Position numbers and translations under genes: made by a program. The notes under the pieces are model-generated. The model did no database searches and had not been told where the DNA came from. It worked only from the letters and a program-made list of their open reading frames with translations. From NCBI GenBank assembly GCA_963277665.1, contig OY728120.1, forward strand, positions 941,891,195-941,955,194: DNA of 64,000 nt. Reading direction: 5' to 3'. Source of the stretch: Viscum album (Eukaryota > Streptophyta > Magnoliopsida > Santalales > Viscaceae). This document shows, piece by piece, positions 48,395 to 63,072 of the stretch. The first letter of the stretch is position 1. Each line of letters opens with the position of its first letter.

Positions 48395-50699
48395 TGTTGA
48401 TATCGTAGTGGTATTCATCTCGATTTGATGAGAAATCAGAAATTAAAATATAATAAGATATAAAAATGGTATACCTCAATCACTCAATTTCTTCTCTCAA
48501 ATTTTAACTCTATATTTTTCAATATGAAAATACTAACCCTTTTCTTCATTATTGTATGATTGAATATGACAACGTAGTATGTCACCAGTTTTGAAATAGG
48601 TATAAAAACTTGTCTCACATCACTTCACACTTCATCCCCTATTATATGTATGTATTATGTAGAATGCATTCTTCTTTTATTTTATGAATCAATTCATGGT
48701 AATGTATTTCCCTCATTTTATTATCAATTGATATTTCAATACAACATAAAATATCTCTATATTTTTTTTCTCCATTTTCAAAACCAAATATATAATTTTT
48801 TAGATTACCTGTCCAAAATGTTCAGAAGAAATTTTATATAAATGGATGTATAACTTCATACATTTAATATTAATGATGTATATTCCCATTAATTAATTTT
48901 AGCTTCCTAGTAATCACCAGGAGTCCCATGGTATTTTATATGTATAATAAAACTTGTATATCATAAGTAATTCTTCTGATAAAACATTTACTGTCTTCCC
49001 TATTTTGACATTTGATATTTATAGTGTAAATATTTGAATTTTAATATATGAATATGATACCATCATACCTCCCTAAAAGAACCTTATTAGAAATTTCATA
49101 AATGACTTGGCCATATTATATATTTTATCCTCTTTTATTACTATAGAAAATATCTCTAAAGTCTAAGATATTGCATCAAGATCTTCAGGTTTAAATATCA
49201 TCTAACCTTATTTATCTATATATATGTTAATGTATTCCTCCATGATCTTTAAAAATCCATAAAACACACTAGATCCATATTATTAGAAATCCCATATTAT
49301 TTAGTATATTAATTCCTTACACATAAAACTTCTTATGAAGGAATTTTTATTTTACATTGTGATCCTTTCAATTTACCACATCTAGTTCCACAATGTGTTT
49401 TCATTTTCAAATAAATTTTATATAGGACTCTATTAACATGGTCTTGTAAACATATTATGAAATGTTTTACAAGATTATTTTTTGATTTTATTTATTTTAA
49501 TATGTTTTCTCTTCCAACATCACTGAAAACTGACCACAATAGGGTGTTATAAAAAGTTTTCATGCTTTTCACCGAAAATTATGACAATTAGGTTCTTTCA
49601 TGGAATGGTCCACCTCTTTCTATTATTCCAATATTAGTTTTCCAAATCTTATATACACAGATTTATGATTACTTTTTGTGATTAATTATGTGTATCCTAT
49701 TATTACTTAAACAATACCCTTAATAGAAACAGCCATATATATGAAATTTTCCAGTTACATCAACAAATATGATGCATCTAAATATTACCATTATATTGGA
49801 TTTTAATATATCATCAATACATTATGTAGGTCAGACTTATAAAAATTTTCATGTATAACTTCCCCTAGACTGATTTATATTTACATATAAATTAATCACC
49901 TTTACATGATTTATATTTTACATTTACATTATTCCCTAACATAACCTTATATACTAAGACTTAATCTAGTTATATTTAAATATAATCTATAAAATTTATT
50001 CCCTTCATGAACTCCGGTATATACTTTTACATGTGTTGTTTAGTCTTCAAATAACCACTATATAGTGGATTCAAATTACCCCAGACCCATAAATACTTAT
50101 TCAAATGAGTGTAACTATTCTCTATCTACAGATTAAGATTTAAGAACTTCCAGAAACAATACAATACTCCTTCGTCCATCAAAGAACAAATATTTACAAA
50201 TAATATATTGATATTATTGTGTTTCATAAATAATATGAGACACTACTCTCTTTGTTTACATGAATATTAAACAAATAATATTATTCTTGATCATTCAACA
50301 TCATTATCTTATAAAATCATTATGCAATTTGAAATATTTATTTCTTTAATAATTTTATCAAACATCCTTTTTATTGCTTATAAAAATAACATTGACATGA
50401 AATACAATTTTTTAAACCATTACACCATTAAACTAATCTATAAAAATCCCATAATCATGTTGTTAAAAAAATACATCATATAAAACTGTGGTTTCAAAAC
50501 TCATGAAGGGTACAAATAAGATTACCAATGTAGACTCAGAAAATGAAAATTCAATATCTATATCCATTATCTAGAATGATAAAAACTATTAACAAATTAT
50601 TAGTTTTTTTGGATGACCAGGAAATAATGAATCATGAGGTGAAAAAATTAGACTACCATTAAAAGAAACAAATAAGTTGACATAGTCCGGGAATAATAA
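48395..50699. other. Unresolved AT-rich sequence, partly related to 24.1-25.5 kb
   Basis: No coding domain is recognised. The open frame at 48650-48841 is a hydrophobic chance frame. The pyrimidine-rich part from about 49.6 to 50.5 kb resembles 24.1-25.5 kb weakly and may be the LTR or leader of the copia element whose pol follows. Confidence 0.35.
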
Positions 50700-53600
50700 T
50701 GATATGAAGACCACTTTTACTAATATTTCATCAAGGGAAAAAATAGTGCTCTATCATGGATTATAGAAAATTGTTGTACTTACCACAAGAATAGAAATAA
50801 ATACATTGTTTCTAACATTAAATATTATAATAATTGAATTTTTAGTATTAGCATCAATGATGGGAATAATGCAATTAGCTATAAAATAGAAAAAAAATAT
50901 GTTTGAGGAAAAATGTCTATAAAAGTATTATTTATTGAATATCTCAAAAAAAACATTATCAATGTTGGTCAATAATATGATTTTTGGAATGATGTATTTT
51001 TAGTAATAAAACTATAACTAAAATTAAATAGATAGATCTTATGTGTTACCCGAATATAATATTGAGGGAAATATTTATCTCATTGATGGTGGAGGGGATA
51101 TGTGTACACTATACAATGATGAAAAAATAGAATAAGAATATTAAACATTTAACCCAATGATATTTGTAGAACCAGGCATGAAATAAAGGATATTAAGACA
51201 TCCATGATCTCGCACTAGGTCACACTATTGAGTGTGATATTTTTCAAAAAGATAGTATTGTTTGAAATACCTACAATCTAATGAAGGTGAAATATTCAAG
51301 GTTTATTGAGTAGAAATATGTGAATATATTTTGTAAAATGAAACATAAGACCAAAAATAGAAATATGTATTATTATTTTCTTGTATATTTCATTAGTGGG
51401 ATGGCTTCTATAGTTGTGATAATGAAAAAAATACATGGTGTTCAAGTTCATTATGTGATACCTGAAAAACATTAAACATTAAGGTGTTTAAAAATATTGA
51501 ATTTTTTTACCAATGATGATATAGAATTTATAAACAATTAGGTGGAGGATTATCTGAAAAAATAGAATTTAGTATAATATATTAATGATGTGGACTACAT
51601 AACAAAATATATTCATTATGGGAAGAAACTAAATAATTTTTAACATGTGTTAGATAATAATCATCATGAAAAACATTAAAGGAATATTTTGGATGGAGAC
51701 AATACATACACTAGTTTCTATCTGATAATTGAATTTTAATATTTAAATTGTGGGAACACACTTTTTGAGATTTGGTATGGAAATAATCCCACAATCATGT
51801 AATTTTTATTGTTTTATTTTATGTAATCTTGAATAAATATGGGAAATTTATTTTTATGCTTTTGGTAATATTTAATGATTTATTTTATATACAACATAGA
51901 GCCCAAATTAAATTTTTTTTCCCAAAAAATATTTGGAACATTTTCAGAAACCCAAGATATGAACATTGTTGAAAATCAGATGCTTATAAAATTTTGTGAG
52001 AAGAATTTAAAAAATGTGAGTATATTTCATAGAAAAAAAAAGTATTTTCTAGTATAAATATATGATGATGTGTGTGTTTTAGGGGGTGAAAATGAGGTCA
52101 TATATGACAAAAATAAAGGTTCTGAAAAATATATAGTTGGTTCAGTAGAAACAAAAAATAAAATCATCTAGGATGAAATCAGTTATAACAATATTGTTAG
52201 TGACTAGACATCCTTGGCACAGATTCGAAAGAAAAAAAGATTAATAAAAAACATATTTTTTGGTTGAACATAAAAAAATAGACTATAATATAAATTTTAT
52301 TTTTTGAGTTGGTGATTTAGAAAATTGAGTAAATCTAGAAGAACAGAAAAGTAAAATTTTTCTATGGTCGAAGGGAAAACATTCAATCATGGTCAAATGG
52401 GTTCTCTGAAATAAAAAGAATTAATATGGATATGAAATAAGGAAAAATAATTTATAGTGTGTAAGGTTTATCCACATATATATTGAATTAAATAGGATGA
52501 TAAATTTTATCATATGGATCATATTTAGTATATAATACTATTTATTGATAAGGTATTGCAATGAATATTCAATGTATTTAAAATCAATTTTGAATTTGTA
52601 TTAATTGATGATTAACTTGAGGAGGATGTATAAATTAAAAAATTAAAAAAGAATTATCAAATATATATATGGGAAAATGTACAAAATATATATGTAATTA
52701 TATGGATTGAATTAATCAGAAAAGGACTTGTACTATTGAATTGATTTATATTTAAAAATGAATTAATTTTAATGTGTATGATTTGGCCATAAATTTTAAT
52801 CCAAAGCTTACATAATCAATGGATGTTCGTGCTCATCAATATAGATGATATAATAGTTTGAAACTTGAATGGAATGTAATGAAATTATTTTTTCCATTTA
52901 TGTGGTTTTAATTTCATAGGTTAATTATTGGTTATATTAATAGATTTATTATCTTGTAGTTTATCTAATAATGGAATGTAAAATTTATTTCTAAAAAAAA
53001 TATTCCAAGGAAGTGGTCAGTAGTTTACAAATTGATTATTCTAGGAAAATGAAAACCCGAGTGGCTACCCAGATAAAAGATTCAAAAGGTGAGGATGGTG
53101 ATAAAGTTTATATGAGGGAGTATTGCAAGATTATTCTAGGTTTTCTATATCACATTTTCAAATGGAATTATATTTTTTCCATATGATAGTTTGATTGTTA
53201 CCAAATCCTTCAGAATGTGACTCACATTCTTTCTATGAAGAGGTCACTTTGATATATTAACCAAGATATAAACCTTGGATTTCATTATCATAGAATATGT
53301 TAGTATGATATTTTAGGGTATACATATGATGGCTGAAAAGGTTCAAACTATTTCCAAAATAGAAATTAGGCTGATATAGATTTTATGGATGTTCATGAAA
53401 TTCATTTTTAAGTAAGTAAAAAAGGCTATATTTCTTTAATAATCCATATACTGATTATATAATAGCTATTCATGATAATTATTGAATAATTAAGAGAGAA
53501 ATAATAGGTTTTTGATATTGGTTTACATGTATAATTTTCTTAATGTTATCATGTTTGAAAACATGAGCATATTTAATTTTAGAAAAAACAATGTCCACAA

Positions 53601-53800
53601 TTCAATGATAGAGAACATTGAGACAAAGTATAAAATTATCAGGAATATGTTTGAGAGGGACCTTGTGAATTTTTAGTGTGTGTATACTCAAAACAATATT
53701 TCATATATTCGAAACAAGGAACCACTGATGGTGGAATTCAAAAGACATTAGTTGGATATTAGATTTTATCACAATCAATTTCCCTTGATAATCTAAATAT
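50700..53800 (+). pseudogene. Ty1/copia pol: protease, integrase end, RT, RNase H (element 4)
   Basis: The plus strand is purine-rich. Landmarks in order are as follows. Protease near 50756-50890: WIIENCCTYHKNRNKYIVSN (W--D-GA--HMT type; the catalytic D reads E). Integrase end near 51753: TLFEIWYGNNPTI (TP-E-WYGKKPS). RT near 52570-52860: LEEDVYIK (LEE-VY--QP), later WMFVLINIDDIIV (YVDDI; the DD pair is still readable). RNase H near 53160-53330: LYHIFKW, MKRSL, YINQDINLGFHY (KR-L-YL-GT---G--Y) and GYTYDG. The terminus near 53595-53750 reads NVHNSMIENIETKYKIIRNM, then FERDLVNF and TQNNISYI, matching NPV-H-RTKHIEV-YHFIREKV. The lineage differs from the SIRE-like element. No LTR pair could be assigned. 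Confidence 0.8.
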
Positions 53801-55372
53801 AGGATCCCACTTCCCCATGATATTTTATTTATAATAAAGGTATTGGTATTTATATCTTATATTGAATGTTTAGATTTCTACCTAACATTTGTTACCCACT
53901 ATAGAAGTTCTATTTCTATTCATTGAATAATTAGAGAATGTGTTCATTTTTTAATAAGGATATGATCTTAAATATTATTATTTTAATATGGGAGAAAATT
54001 CATTTAATTAATGAGGGGAATGCTTCTATTTTTTTATACATTGTACATGTTTTGTACAGAGATGATGAAGATCATGGTAGTAAATAGAGATATTTCTTTT
54101 TGATATATTCATTTAAAACATGTTTCTCATAAGGAACATGACATAAGGTATCAAAAAGAAGGTGATTTGTGAATAATTTATAAACTACATTAATGAATAC
54201 AATTAAATTTAAAGGCATACTATTTTTTTTTCATTTCTGATGAATATACATATAATTTTGATTTATCTTTTTTGTAATAATTTCAAGTATCAGTGGTGGA
54301 AGGTTTTATAAAACCCCTCATAGATCCTTATTTGGGATGTATTTATTGAGAATAATATATTACGAATGGTAGAATGTCTTAGAAATATGATCAGGAAAAT
54401 ATGGAATGGACATGATGGAGTTTGGGAATAAATTGAATAGGATTTCTCCATAGGAATGAAACGAAATTATATGTGAACATGATGCAACATGGATTTTTGT
54501 TTTTCGGCATAAATATGTGAATTATTCTATGTTGAATAGTTCAATTAAGAAAAGAAATATGATGTAAATTATAGATATGGATAGTTGGATAAAGGATATA
54601 CCTTGGATTGAAACAATCTCAATGTTTTCAAATAGGCGAATATATATTTCATTGTATTGTACAACAATTGTCGGCACGAGTAGGCATATTATGGGATTGT
54701 TATATGAGAGATAACAACTATATGAGGTATCATGGAGGCTATATCCATGTAATATTCTAAGAACAGTTGGAGTTATTAATCCTATAGTAAAAAATTCGAG
54801 TTAATAAAGTAGAGGCCTTATAATATAAATTTTGATGTGGGAATTTATAATATAGGACCACTTCATGGAGCCATAGACTACGTAATGGAATGTGATTTGG
54901 TGTTAGTATTGGCATATAGGTGTGTGTTTTATGAAGGAATATACCACATCTGAATTAAAAATAGGTTACGTTTGTTGGTTGTACAAAATTAAATCCCAAA
55001 AATTTGTGGAGAAGGTACTGAACTATTAATAATTAATGAAAATGTCCTAGTGGCTTCAGTTCATAGATGGTTGTAACATGACCAAGCTTACCCCATTGTA
55101 ATGTTTTTCTATATATATTTATATGGAAAAGCCATTTTTGAATTATCAATATCACTGAATCGATTCATATAATAGTTATTTTTCACAAATATTTGGACAT
55201 GTTTTAGGGAAAAAATTTCATTCCAATGTAAGGTTGGCGATCAAGGATGATTGAGAGAATCATGATGTGATCATCAGGGGAATACAATAGAAGGTTTTAG
55301 TGGGTTTTATGGATCATGTCCCTAATATAATAATATAACATAGATGGAAAAATGATATAACATGTTTTTTAC
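53801..55372 (+). other. Unresolved purine-rich sequence downstream of copia element 4
   Basis: The plus strand keeps the purine bias of a retroelement coding strand to about 55 kb. I could not align it to a copia or gypsy domain. Several pieces near 54620-54760 faintly recall a copia RNase H, but not well enough to call. An LTR for element 4 would be expected here and was not found. Confidence 0.35.
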
Positions 55373-56812
55373 TCTTTCTTTAATAATAACTTATACAATT
55401 TTTTCACATTAATCCTTTACTGATTATTTAATTAAAATATATGTTTTGTTATTGAATTTTAAAATTTCATGATGATTCTGGTTTTACCATTTTAACCACC
55501 CAATAATAATTTCGTTCATAACATTTTTAAAATATCAAATTTTGTTTTTGAGATTTTTGATTCATATTATTCATTGAGTTTTATACATTATCTATATAGA
55601 CTAGAAATGGTGGATCCCATATTTTTTTGCCATAAAATGGACATTAATGAAGATTTGGACTGAATTAGGAATAATGGATTCCCCCAAACTAATTAAACCA
55701 TAATTTTTTTATTACTAAATGAATGTGGATTAAATTTTATTCTGTGTTAATGTATTATATTTTAAAATTTTCATTAAACTAATGTGACACTTGGTTCATA
55801 GAGTTGGGTGGTCAAAAAACTGAATCCCGATGGAGTGGTATTTTGAGGCTGAATGATGCTTGTACCCATTAAACATTTTAAAAACTGACCCTTTAACACT
55901 ATATTTAATTTAGACCATTTAGGTGTGTTGGTATATGGTTTGGGATTAGGTGGAAGAAATGGGATGTTCAATTTAACTCTATCACCATTTTTAACAAGGA
56001 AGCATTTGTGGAAGTATATCTTCCATAGGGTCACTCCAATCCAACCTCTACCTTGTGTTTTTTTGATATTATGCTTTATATATATTTTAATCATAAATAA
56101 AAATTATTTCGTACTATATTTTCATCCTTTTTTCATTATTTATTAGTTTTTAATCAATGAGTCATGATGATATTGGGATATAACATTTTCAACCATTATT
56201 TCTGAAGGTCGTCTCCAGAATGATAATTTAACTAATTAGATAGTTTAGATTTTTTAGTTGATATTATTATTAAATAATTCATTAGATTATTTGAATACAT
56301 ATAATTATTTGAAATCCTCAAATTATTGTTAATTAACTATGTTTGTAAAGATAAGATCACTCAAATAATTGAAACATTAGTCAAGGAGAGGAGATTTTTT
56401 GAATACCTATAACAACCCTATATTATTAATTATATGCAGCTTGGGAAATAATATAAGAGTAAAAATAATACCCCTAATGATAAGAAATTATCAATTCATG
56501 TATGGAGGTTCTATATTAATTGTACACTAATCATATTCTGGATTTTGGACCAAATTGAAAGAAAGGTTCCACAATTGGATGTCACATTTTTTGTTTGGGT
56601 TTGTTGGTCATGTTTAATTTTTTATGTTTCTCGGTTAAGAAATTGGTGAATAAAAATACAAAGAATTACATCTTAAATTATAACGATTGATAAAAATATA
56701 TATGTCTCTTTGAAAGGGAAAATATATAAATATTTTCAATTTCAATGTAAGTGATTCCTCATTTGTTTGATATTGGTTATAAATCACTCAACCACCCCCT
56801 CTTCTATAAAAA
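55373..56812 (+). repeat. 5' LTR of the 55-61 kb element
   Basis: Matched to the 3' copy at 55410-55530/59430-59560 (gattatttaattaaaatatatg / gattatttaatgaaaatatgtg), 55775-55880/59815-59915, 56193-56230/60233-60270 (aaccattatttctgaaggtc / aactattatttatgaaaatc), 56545-56610/60590-60655 (aggttccaca...gggtttg...gg / gggttccacg...gggtttg...gg) and 56775-56800/60819-60845. Overlapping open frames at 55774-56146 on both strands are incidental. Confidence 0.7.
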
Positions 56813-59405
56813 ATTATCACCTATTTTTTTGTTTCTATTTACATTTTTAGGGATGTTTAACACCACTAATAATCATGTTATATGACTTACTTCAGACACC
56901 GTGAATCATTTTGTAATGAAAATAGATTATATTTTGAGAGAACATCTGATAATGCTCATAATATTGGCATCATTTCATGAAAGGAAAGAGTTTCATTCAA
57001 CAAAATTAGCATATAATTAAAATATAATTTTCATTTTAAATATTAAAAAATTAAAATCATTTTTGATGAACCTTCGTTGAGTGATATTTTTTACTTTTTG
57101 GGAAATAATTTAATAGGGTTATATAAGTATTTGTTCAAGAATGATGTATTTAATGATTTATTAGTGACCTAAAATAATATCTTTATTACCAATATATTAA
57201 ATCTTTGTCCAATGAATTCCCTTATTTCTAACAATATTTCCATAAATTACATCAATAATTAGAATGTTATCGAAATATAGTTTATATTTCTAGGTTTTGA
57301 AAATGTCAATTGGGAAGTGGCAACAATAGTCAAAAAAACGTTCTCTCCCATAACTCTTGGACATCACCCCAATGGGAATCTAAGAATAAAATTAACATGA
57401 TATTGATCAACTAAAGGTATTTGAATTAACTTTTTAATCATATATTTTTTTAAATATTATCCATTCTGATTAACTAGCGAATGTTTTCCAAATATGATCT
57501 TATTCTATCCTTGGTAAGTGATAATGATGAGGATGGTGTGACCACCATTAAGGAGAATATGTTGTTGTAATTTGTACAAGAATATATTTTTAGGGGTTTT
57601 TATAGATGATTTTAAAACCAATAACAATGTTTTAGAACATATATATATGAATTATACCATTTTAACCTTTATGAAATAGAATAGTTAAATGATAGTCCTC
57701 ATTATTGTTTTATATAATTAATAATTTTAAAATTAATGATAGATGTTTTCACAAAATCACATAGGTGGGTTTTGGTTTAAGAAGAAGAGGATTTTCCTAA
57801 GAAGTTCATTATGTTGTGATTTTACCCTATGCATAAATATGTAAATCTTCTTGAATAGGGAACAATAAAAGTGGACAAGAAGTGTCCCTTCCAACATCCC
57901 CTCCCCCAAATTTATACATAATTTATTTATTTTAATTTGGTAGTGGGATAATTTTTCTATTTTCTAGAGGATATCAACTCTTGCTACATTTTTATGTATA
58001 TCATAAAAAATCACGTGGTGATTAATTATATAAAAACAATATCCACCATAGATTGAAGGATAAAAAATTGTAACTGGCTAGTTCTAGGAAGTATATACCC
58101 AACACATATAGGGGGATAACAGATGTATATCATTACATTTTAAAAAATAATTATTTATTTAATTTTTATTGAATTGATTATTTTATTTTTTAGGTTTTAT
58201 AAGGGGGTAATTATGATACTAACTCAATTAGAATATTTAAAAAATAATAATATACAAGGTATAATCTCCCTTTATTAATTTATTTCTATTATATAAATAC
58301 TTCTGGTTCTTTAATTCATAAAGTTAATTCCATTTAGGTGTCGGGGATAAATTTTGGGGAAGATTAATTATCATTCAAAATTCTATGTGATTCTTTTTAT
58401 ATCGATGTTTTATTCATAAAAATTGAAAAAAAAAGAAACAAAAAGAGAAAAAAAGCAGATAAAATATAATAATATCATATGCTCATTACATTCATGGATC
58501 CTATTAAAAATTTATGTTTAAATTTTCCATCCTCATGGGAGACTTGATATTAATGGGAATGTATTCATAATTTGAGGTTGATTTTAGTGAAAATAGAAAT
58601 TATTTAATGATATGTTTGATTGTATCATTGTGAATCCTATGATATTTTGACAATATTAACTATATAACATTTCATGAATGTTTTTCCCAATAATATCTTC
58701 ACACTCTTCCCACACAATATTGACATGTGAGTTTCTCTTACCTAATTAATGGTATTTCCATGGATTGTTATCTTTTTTACCATTTTACATGGTCATTCCA
58801 TATTTTTATTTCTCTCTTCAGAAATTTCACTATTCTACCAGAGTGATGTATGGATGTTTACCCAATAATCGACTATTTATTCCCGAAAAAAATATCAAAA
58901 AAATGAATTCAAAAAATAAATCAGGGATATATGAAATATACAACATGTGGGGATATTTTGATCAAGAGCTCAATGTTTGACTTCTCCAAAGGATTAAATG
59001 AGTGTTTTTTAAATATTAATTACAATGAATTTTGATCAAGTTTGGTGCAATTTTATTAGCTTAGAAGATATTTTTTACATGACCTGAATATTTTGGGTAA
59101 ATGGTGGATAAATAGTATTGAATTAATTAGCACAAACACCCACGGGGAATTTGTGGAATAGTTGACTCATAACATGGCTCCACCTTTTTAGTCTCATTCA
59201 TCTCACAAGATATTCTTTTAATACAATTTGTGAGATAATTCTTCCAAAATTACATGGTTTAACATATTTTTTGCGATTATTTAATACCCATATTGTCAAC
59301 ACATGTAGATAAATTTCAACATGCATAATTTTTTGGATTACATGAAATGGGGTTTTTCCCAAGTCTGTGATAGGGTAAGTGTGGAAGAGTTTATAATACA
59401 TGTAT
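56813..59405. other. Interior of the 55-61 kb element, no recognised coding region
   Basis: AT-rich. No gag zinc knuckle, IN, RT or RNase H landmark is found on the plus strand. A degenerate primer-site-like ttatcacc at 56814 is too short to claim. 57890-57905 has a pyrimidine run (catcccctccccc). The open frame at 58765-58980 has no family resemblance that I recognise. Confidence 0.45.
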
Positions 59406-60860
59406 TGTTAGAATATTTTTTCGATAATAATTTTTATAATTTCCCCACATTTATCTTTATTTGATTATTTAATGAAAATATGTGTTTTGGTAATGAATTT
59501 GGAAGTCACAATAAAATTAGGCTTTTACCATTTTAATATCACTATAATGATTTTCACATAACATTTAATGCATGATGTGTTCTAATTTGATATTTTATGG
59601 TATTATTATGAACGTTTTTTTATACATTTGAAATTTAGGAAATGAGTGTTAGATCATATATTTGTAAGGATGAAAATGCATGTTAATGAAGGGATAAACC
59701 ATCTTCTCTATAAAAAACACAGTCCCACTAATATTTTCAAAACATATTTACTAAATATTATAATTTCATGACATTTTGACAGATTTTAATTGAATAAAGT
59801 TTTAAAATTTCATTAAAATAGTGTATAAGTTGGTTATCATGGGTATGTGATCGAGCACACGGCTCAAGATGGATATCATTCGGTGGTATAATGAACCATG
59901 TACCCTTTGTTACATTTGAGATCCTAACTATAGCACACTATAATTAAAAAATATTTTCACTCATTGAGAGTTTTTTCTAGTATTTGTTATTTTTTGGATA
60001 AATAAGGTGAATATATTTCACTCTTTATTAATTTTGTATAAGTAAGACTTTGTGTAATGATCTCTTACATAAAGGTGCTCTGCTCTAATCTTTACATTGT
60101 GTTACTTTTAGGTTTCACTGGTTAACTCAATGAATATTCAATTAAACATCCATAATTTTTTTATTTTTTATTTTTTATTTGTTCTTGGTGTTTTAATCTT
60201 TGAGTGTTGATTTTATTTGGTTATACCCACTTCAACTATTATTTATGAAAATCGACTTCATAGTGATTTTTTAGTCTGAGAGAGTGTTGTTATTTTTTGA
60301 TATATTTTATCATTTACTCCTTTATTATTTGTTGTAAATCCATTTATTCACTATAAATAATAAAATTATGTAAAATTAAATTATTTTTTATTGTTAATAT
60401 CACAATGTTGTTTTACACATTGATTTCATGGCTGAGATTGTGTGAATCACTAAAGTGAAACATTAATTAAAAATTATAATCAAATTTGGGTGAATTTAGA
60501 GTCTCATATAAAATCTCAAAACTCATGATTATCTCATTACTAGAGTTAAGGCTATATCATTATTTTCAATTGAAAATAAGTTATATTTTTGACTAAAATC
60601 AAAATAGGGTTCCACGATAGTAATTCTCAATGTTAGTTTAGGGTTTGTGGTTGTGTTTTCTTTTGTGGGGTCAAGGGTTAAAAAATTATACAATAATGGA
60701 TGAACAAATTTAATCTTATTATAGAATTATTAATTAAAAATTATGGGGTGTGTTAGATCATACACAATCATTCATAAAAGGAAATTTTAAGAATTTTATT
60801 TATCATCTGTTTAACTGTTATTAGAAATCACTTAACCATCCCACAAATTTTTTAGCAATT
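59406..60860 (+). repeat. 3' LTR of the 55-61 kb element
   Basis: It begins tgttagaatattttttcg and is the partner of 55373-56812. It is clearly diverged but retains collinearity at a near-constant offset. Confidence 0.7.
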
Positions 60861-63070
60861 TTTTATCTATTTAATTTATATATTTATAACATTTAAGGGG
60901 TTTTTTATTTTATTTAGCCATAAGATTTATAACCTAGGTAACCAACTATGTTTTACATAGGGAACATATCACCAATTGTTTGAGTTTACTTGTGAAAATG
61001 CTCATTTGACACCACAAAAAATGTTTTATGACGTCAAGAAAATAACTCTATGTTTTATGTTACCACGTAATGGTTTGTGTGTTTTCTATTTACCAATATT
61101 GTTATAAATTAGGAGGATTTTATGGATTTAAATGGGTTAACTTGGTTAAATTTTCAGATTATGACCACATATAAATATTTGGTACACACGACCCAATCTA
61201 ATAGGATAAGGGAAAATGTGAATTCATACTACCAATTTGATTAAGGGTTATAATATATGGTGATTAAACCATCTCCTTTTAATAATTATCAACGTAAAAG
61301 AGAAGTGGAATTTAAAAATTGTTTGAAAGGTATGACGTGTCATTCAGGACATTCATTAGAATGAATAAAATGGATAGCAAGAGTATTTCCAGAAACACAT
61401 TCATTACATGTTTATTTATGTCTGTAAAATCGAAAAAATTGAGAAAATCAAGAGACTTATAGTACTGTAATATAATTATGTTTTGGTTAATAATAAATAT
61501 TATAACATTTAGAGGAGTCGTATGTTCCCCAATAACATCAGGGTAGTGGGATCTTATCTTTATAGAGGTTGAAAAATATAAATGTTAGTGTGGATACTCT
61601 GAAATAAATAAAAGTAGTTGTAGATTGTGTTCTAGTTGAATTGGAACATTTCCTTTACATTCTCATTAGATTAGTCCAGTTTGGGAAAAAAATATCTGTT
61701 GTGGTTTTCATAAAATACATTAATTTCTTCATATTTCACATAAATTAAAGGGATAAATGATCCTATTATAAGTGGAACAATATTATTGGAATGAAAAATT
61801 TTAAAATTTTAATACATTTATTCACCCCTCATCTTGTGGTATTAATCATGTTTAGGGAAAACCTATTCAATAATGAATCTGTATTTGCATAAATGATACT
61901 CAAACTCAAATATACATGGAAACCTCCTCTACCTATTTAAAACTAATATCTTCCTTCTATTTTTTAGGAAACACATTCTAAAATTATGTGTCTAATAACC
62001 CTATCATATGTTTGGGAACCTTTATTCATAATATAGTGTCTCAAATAACAAATTTTTAAGAGTTCATCAGAGATAAGATATATGTTACCAACAAAATTGA
62101 TTTTATCACCTTAGTAATTATTCCATATTTTCTCTATCCACTACTTCCTTGATATAATTTATAAATGTGGTAAAATTTATTTAATATGATTAATATTCAT
62201 GAAAAGTGATATTATTAATATACAATACCTTGTTCTTACTAAATAAATATTTATAATGTGATCTTATTTTGGTTTGTTTTACCTACTTCATGATCATTGG
62301 TATAACATATACATCAATTATTATTATTAAAATGTATATACATGTAATATATTTTAGTTAAGATGAATTTCTGATGTTTATATAATTTGGGAGTGATAAT
62401 ATTCCAATTTATTGTCACATATAAATATAATTTTTTTAAATTATTATTCTATGAAAAAGATATTATTATGTGTTCCTCATAAACCATTACCAGAACATCT
62501 ATGAAATTACCTGTGGCTCCAAAAATATACCAGACACATTTATATCTTCTCAATATACATTATTTAATTAATTGAAATATAAGAAAGGAGAATGGACTAA
62601 AAAACCATCATGAAATTGGCATGGAACAAAATAAATAATAAAAAACTAACACATAAATTTAACAATGATTGAATAAAAAAAGGAACAAGGAATTATAAAA
62701 GATTGGTAATAAGAGAAATAAATTTAATTAATGTTATTAAATATTTATACAATAAACCTAAGTTTATTATATAGTATGTTATAGCTTGTCTTACCAAGCA
62801 TGAATATGAGTTTAGGTGTTCTTCAAATCAATTTCCCTTACATTTATCATTTTTCATACAATGTGCCAATTTTTTATTTTTATGTACAAAAATTATCCAA
62901 TATAATATTTAATAATAATTTATATTATATTTAAGGAGTTTAAAACTCCACTTCATGTATCATTGTCATTGTATTTTTATTTACATTTTCGTGTTTTTGG
63001 TACTACTACAGCTCAGCCCTTTTACATTGCACAAAAAGTATTTAACAGGTCTAAAAATATCAAGTTTTCA
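60861..63070. other. AT-rich stretch without recognised features
   Basis: I see no coding domain, repeat array or LTR partner here. Purine bias alternates, and short A/T runs dominate. Confidence 0.4.
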
Positions 63071-63072
63071 TT

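Larger units (their letters stand above)
55373..60860 (+). mobile_element. LTR-flanked element with non-coding interior (copia-type LTRs)
   Basis: Two direct repeats of about 1.45 kb (55373-56812 and 59406-60860) keep an offset of 4033-4044 bp along their length, as LTRs do. The 3' copy opens TGTTAGAATATT, a common copia LTR start. Both end with a block like aaatcactcaaccaccccctc, typical of plant copia LTR ends. The 2.6-kb interior has no readable gag or pol. It may be a deletion derivative or a non-autonomous element mobilised by others. Confidence 0.65.

Noticed and set aside
54620..54760. Possible copia RNase H terminus
   Set aside because: Only a few residues could be matched, and the required order of landmarks is not present. 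A clear terminus for this element already lies at 53595-53750.
55774..56146. Long overlapping frames on both strands (106 codons minus, 73 plus)
   Set aside because: They lie inside the 5' LTR of the 55-61 kb element and are not preserved in the 3' LTR copy, so they are chance frames.
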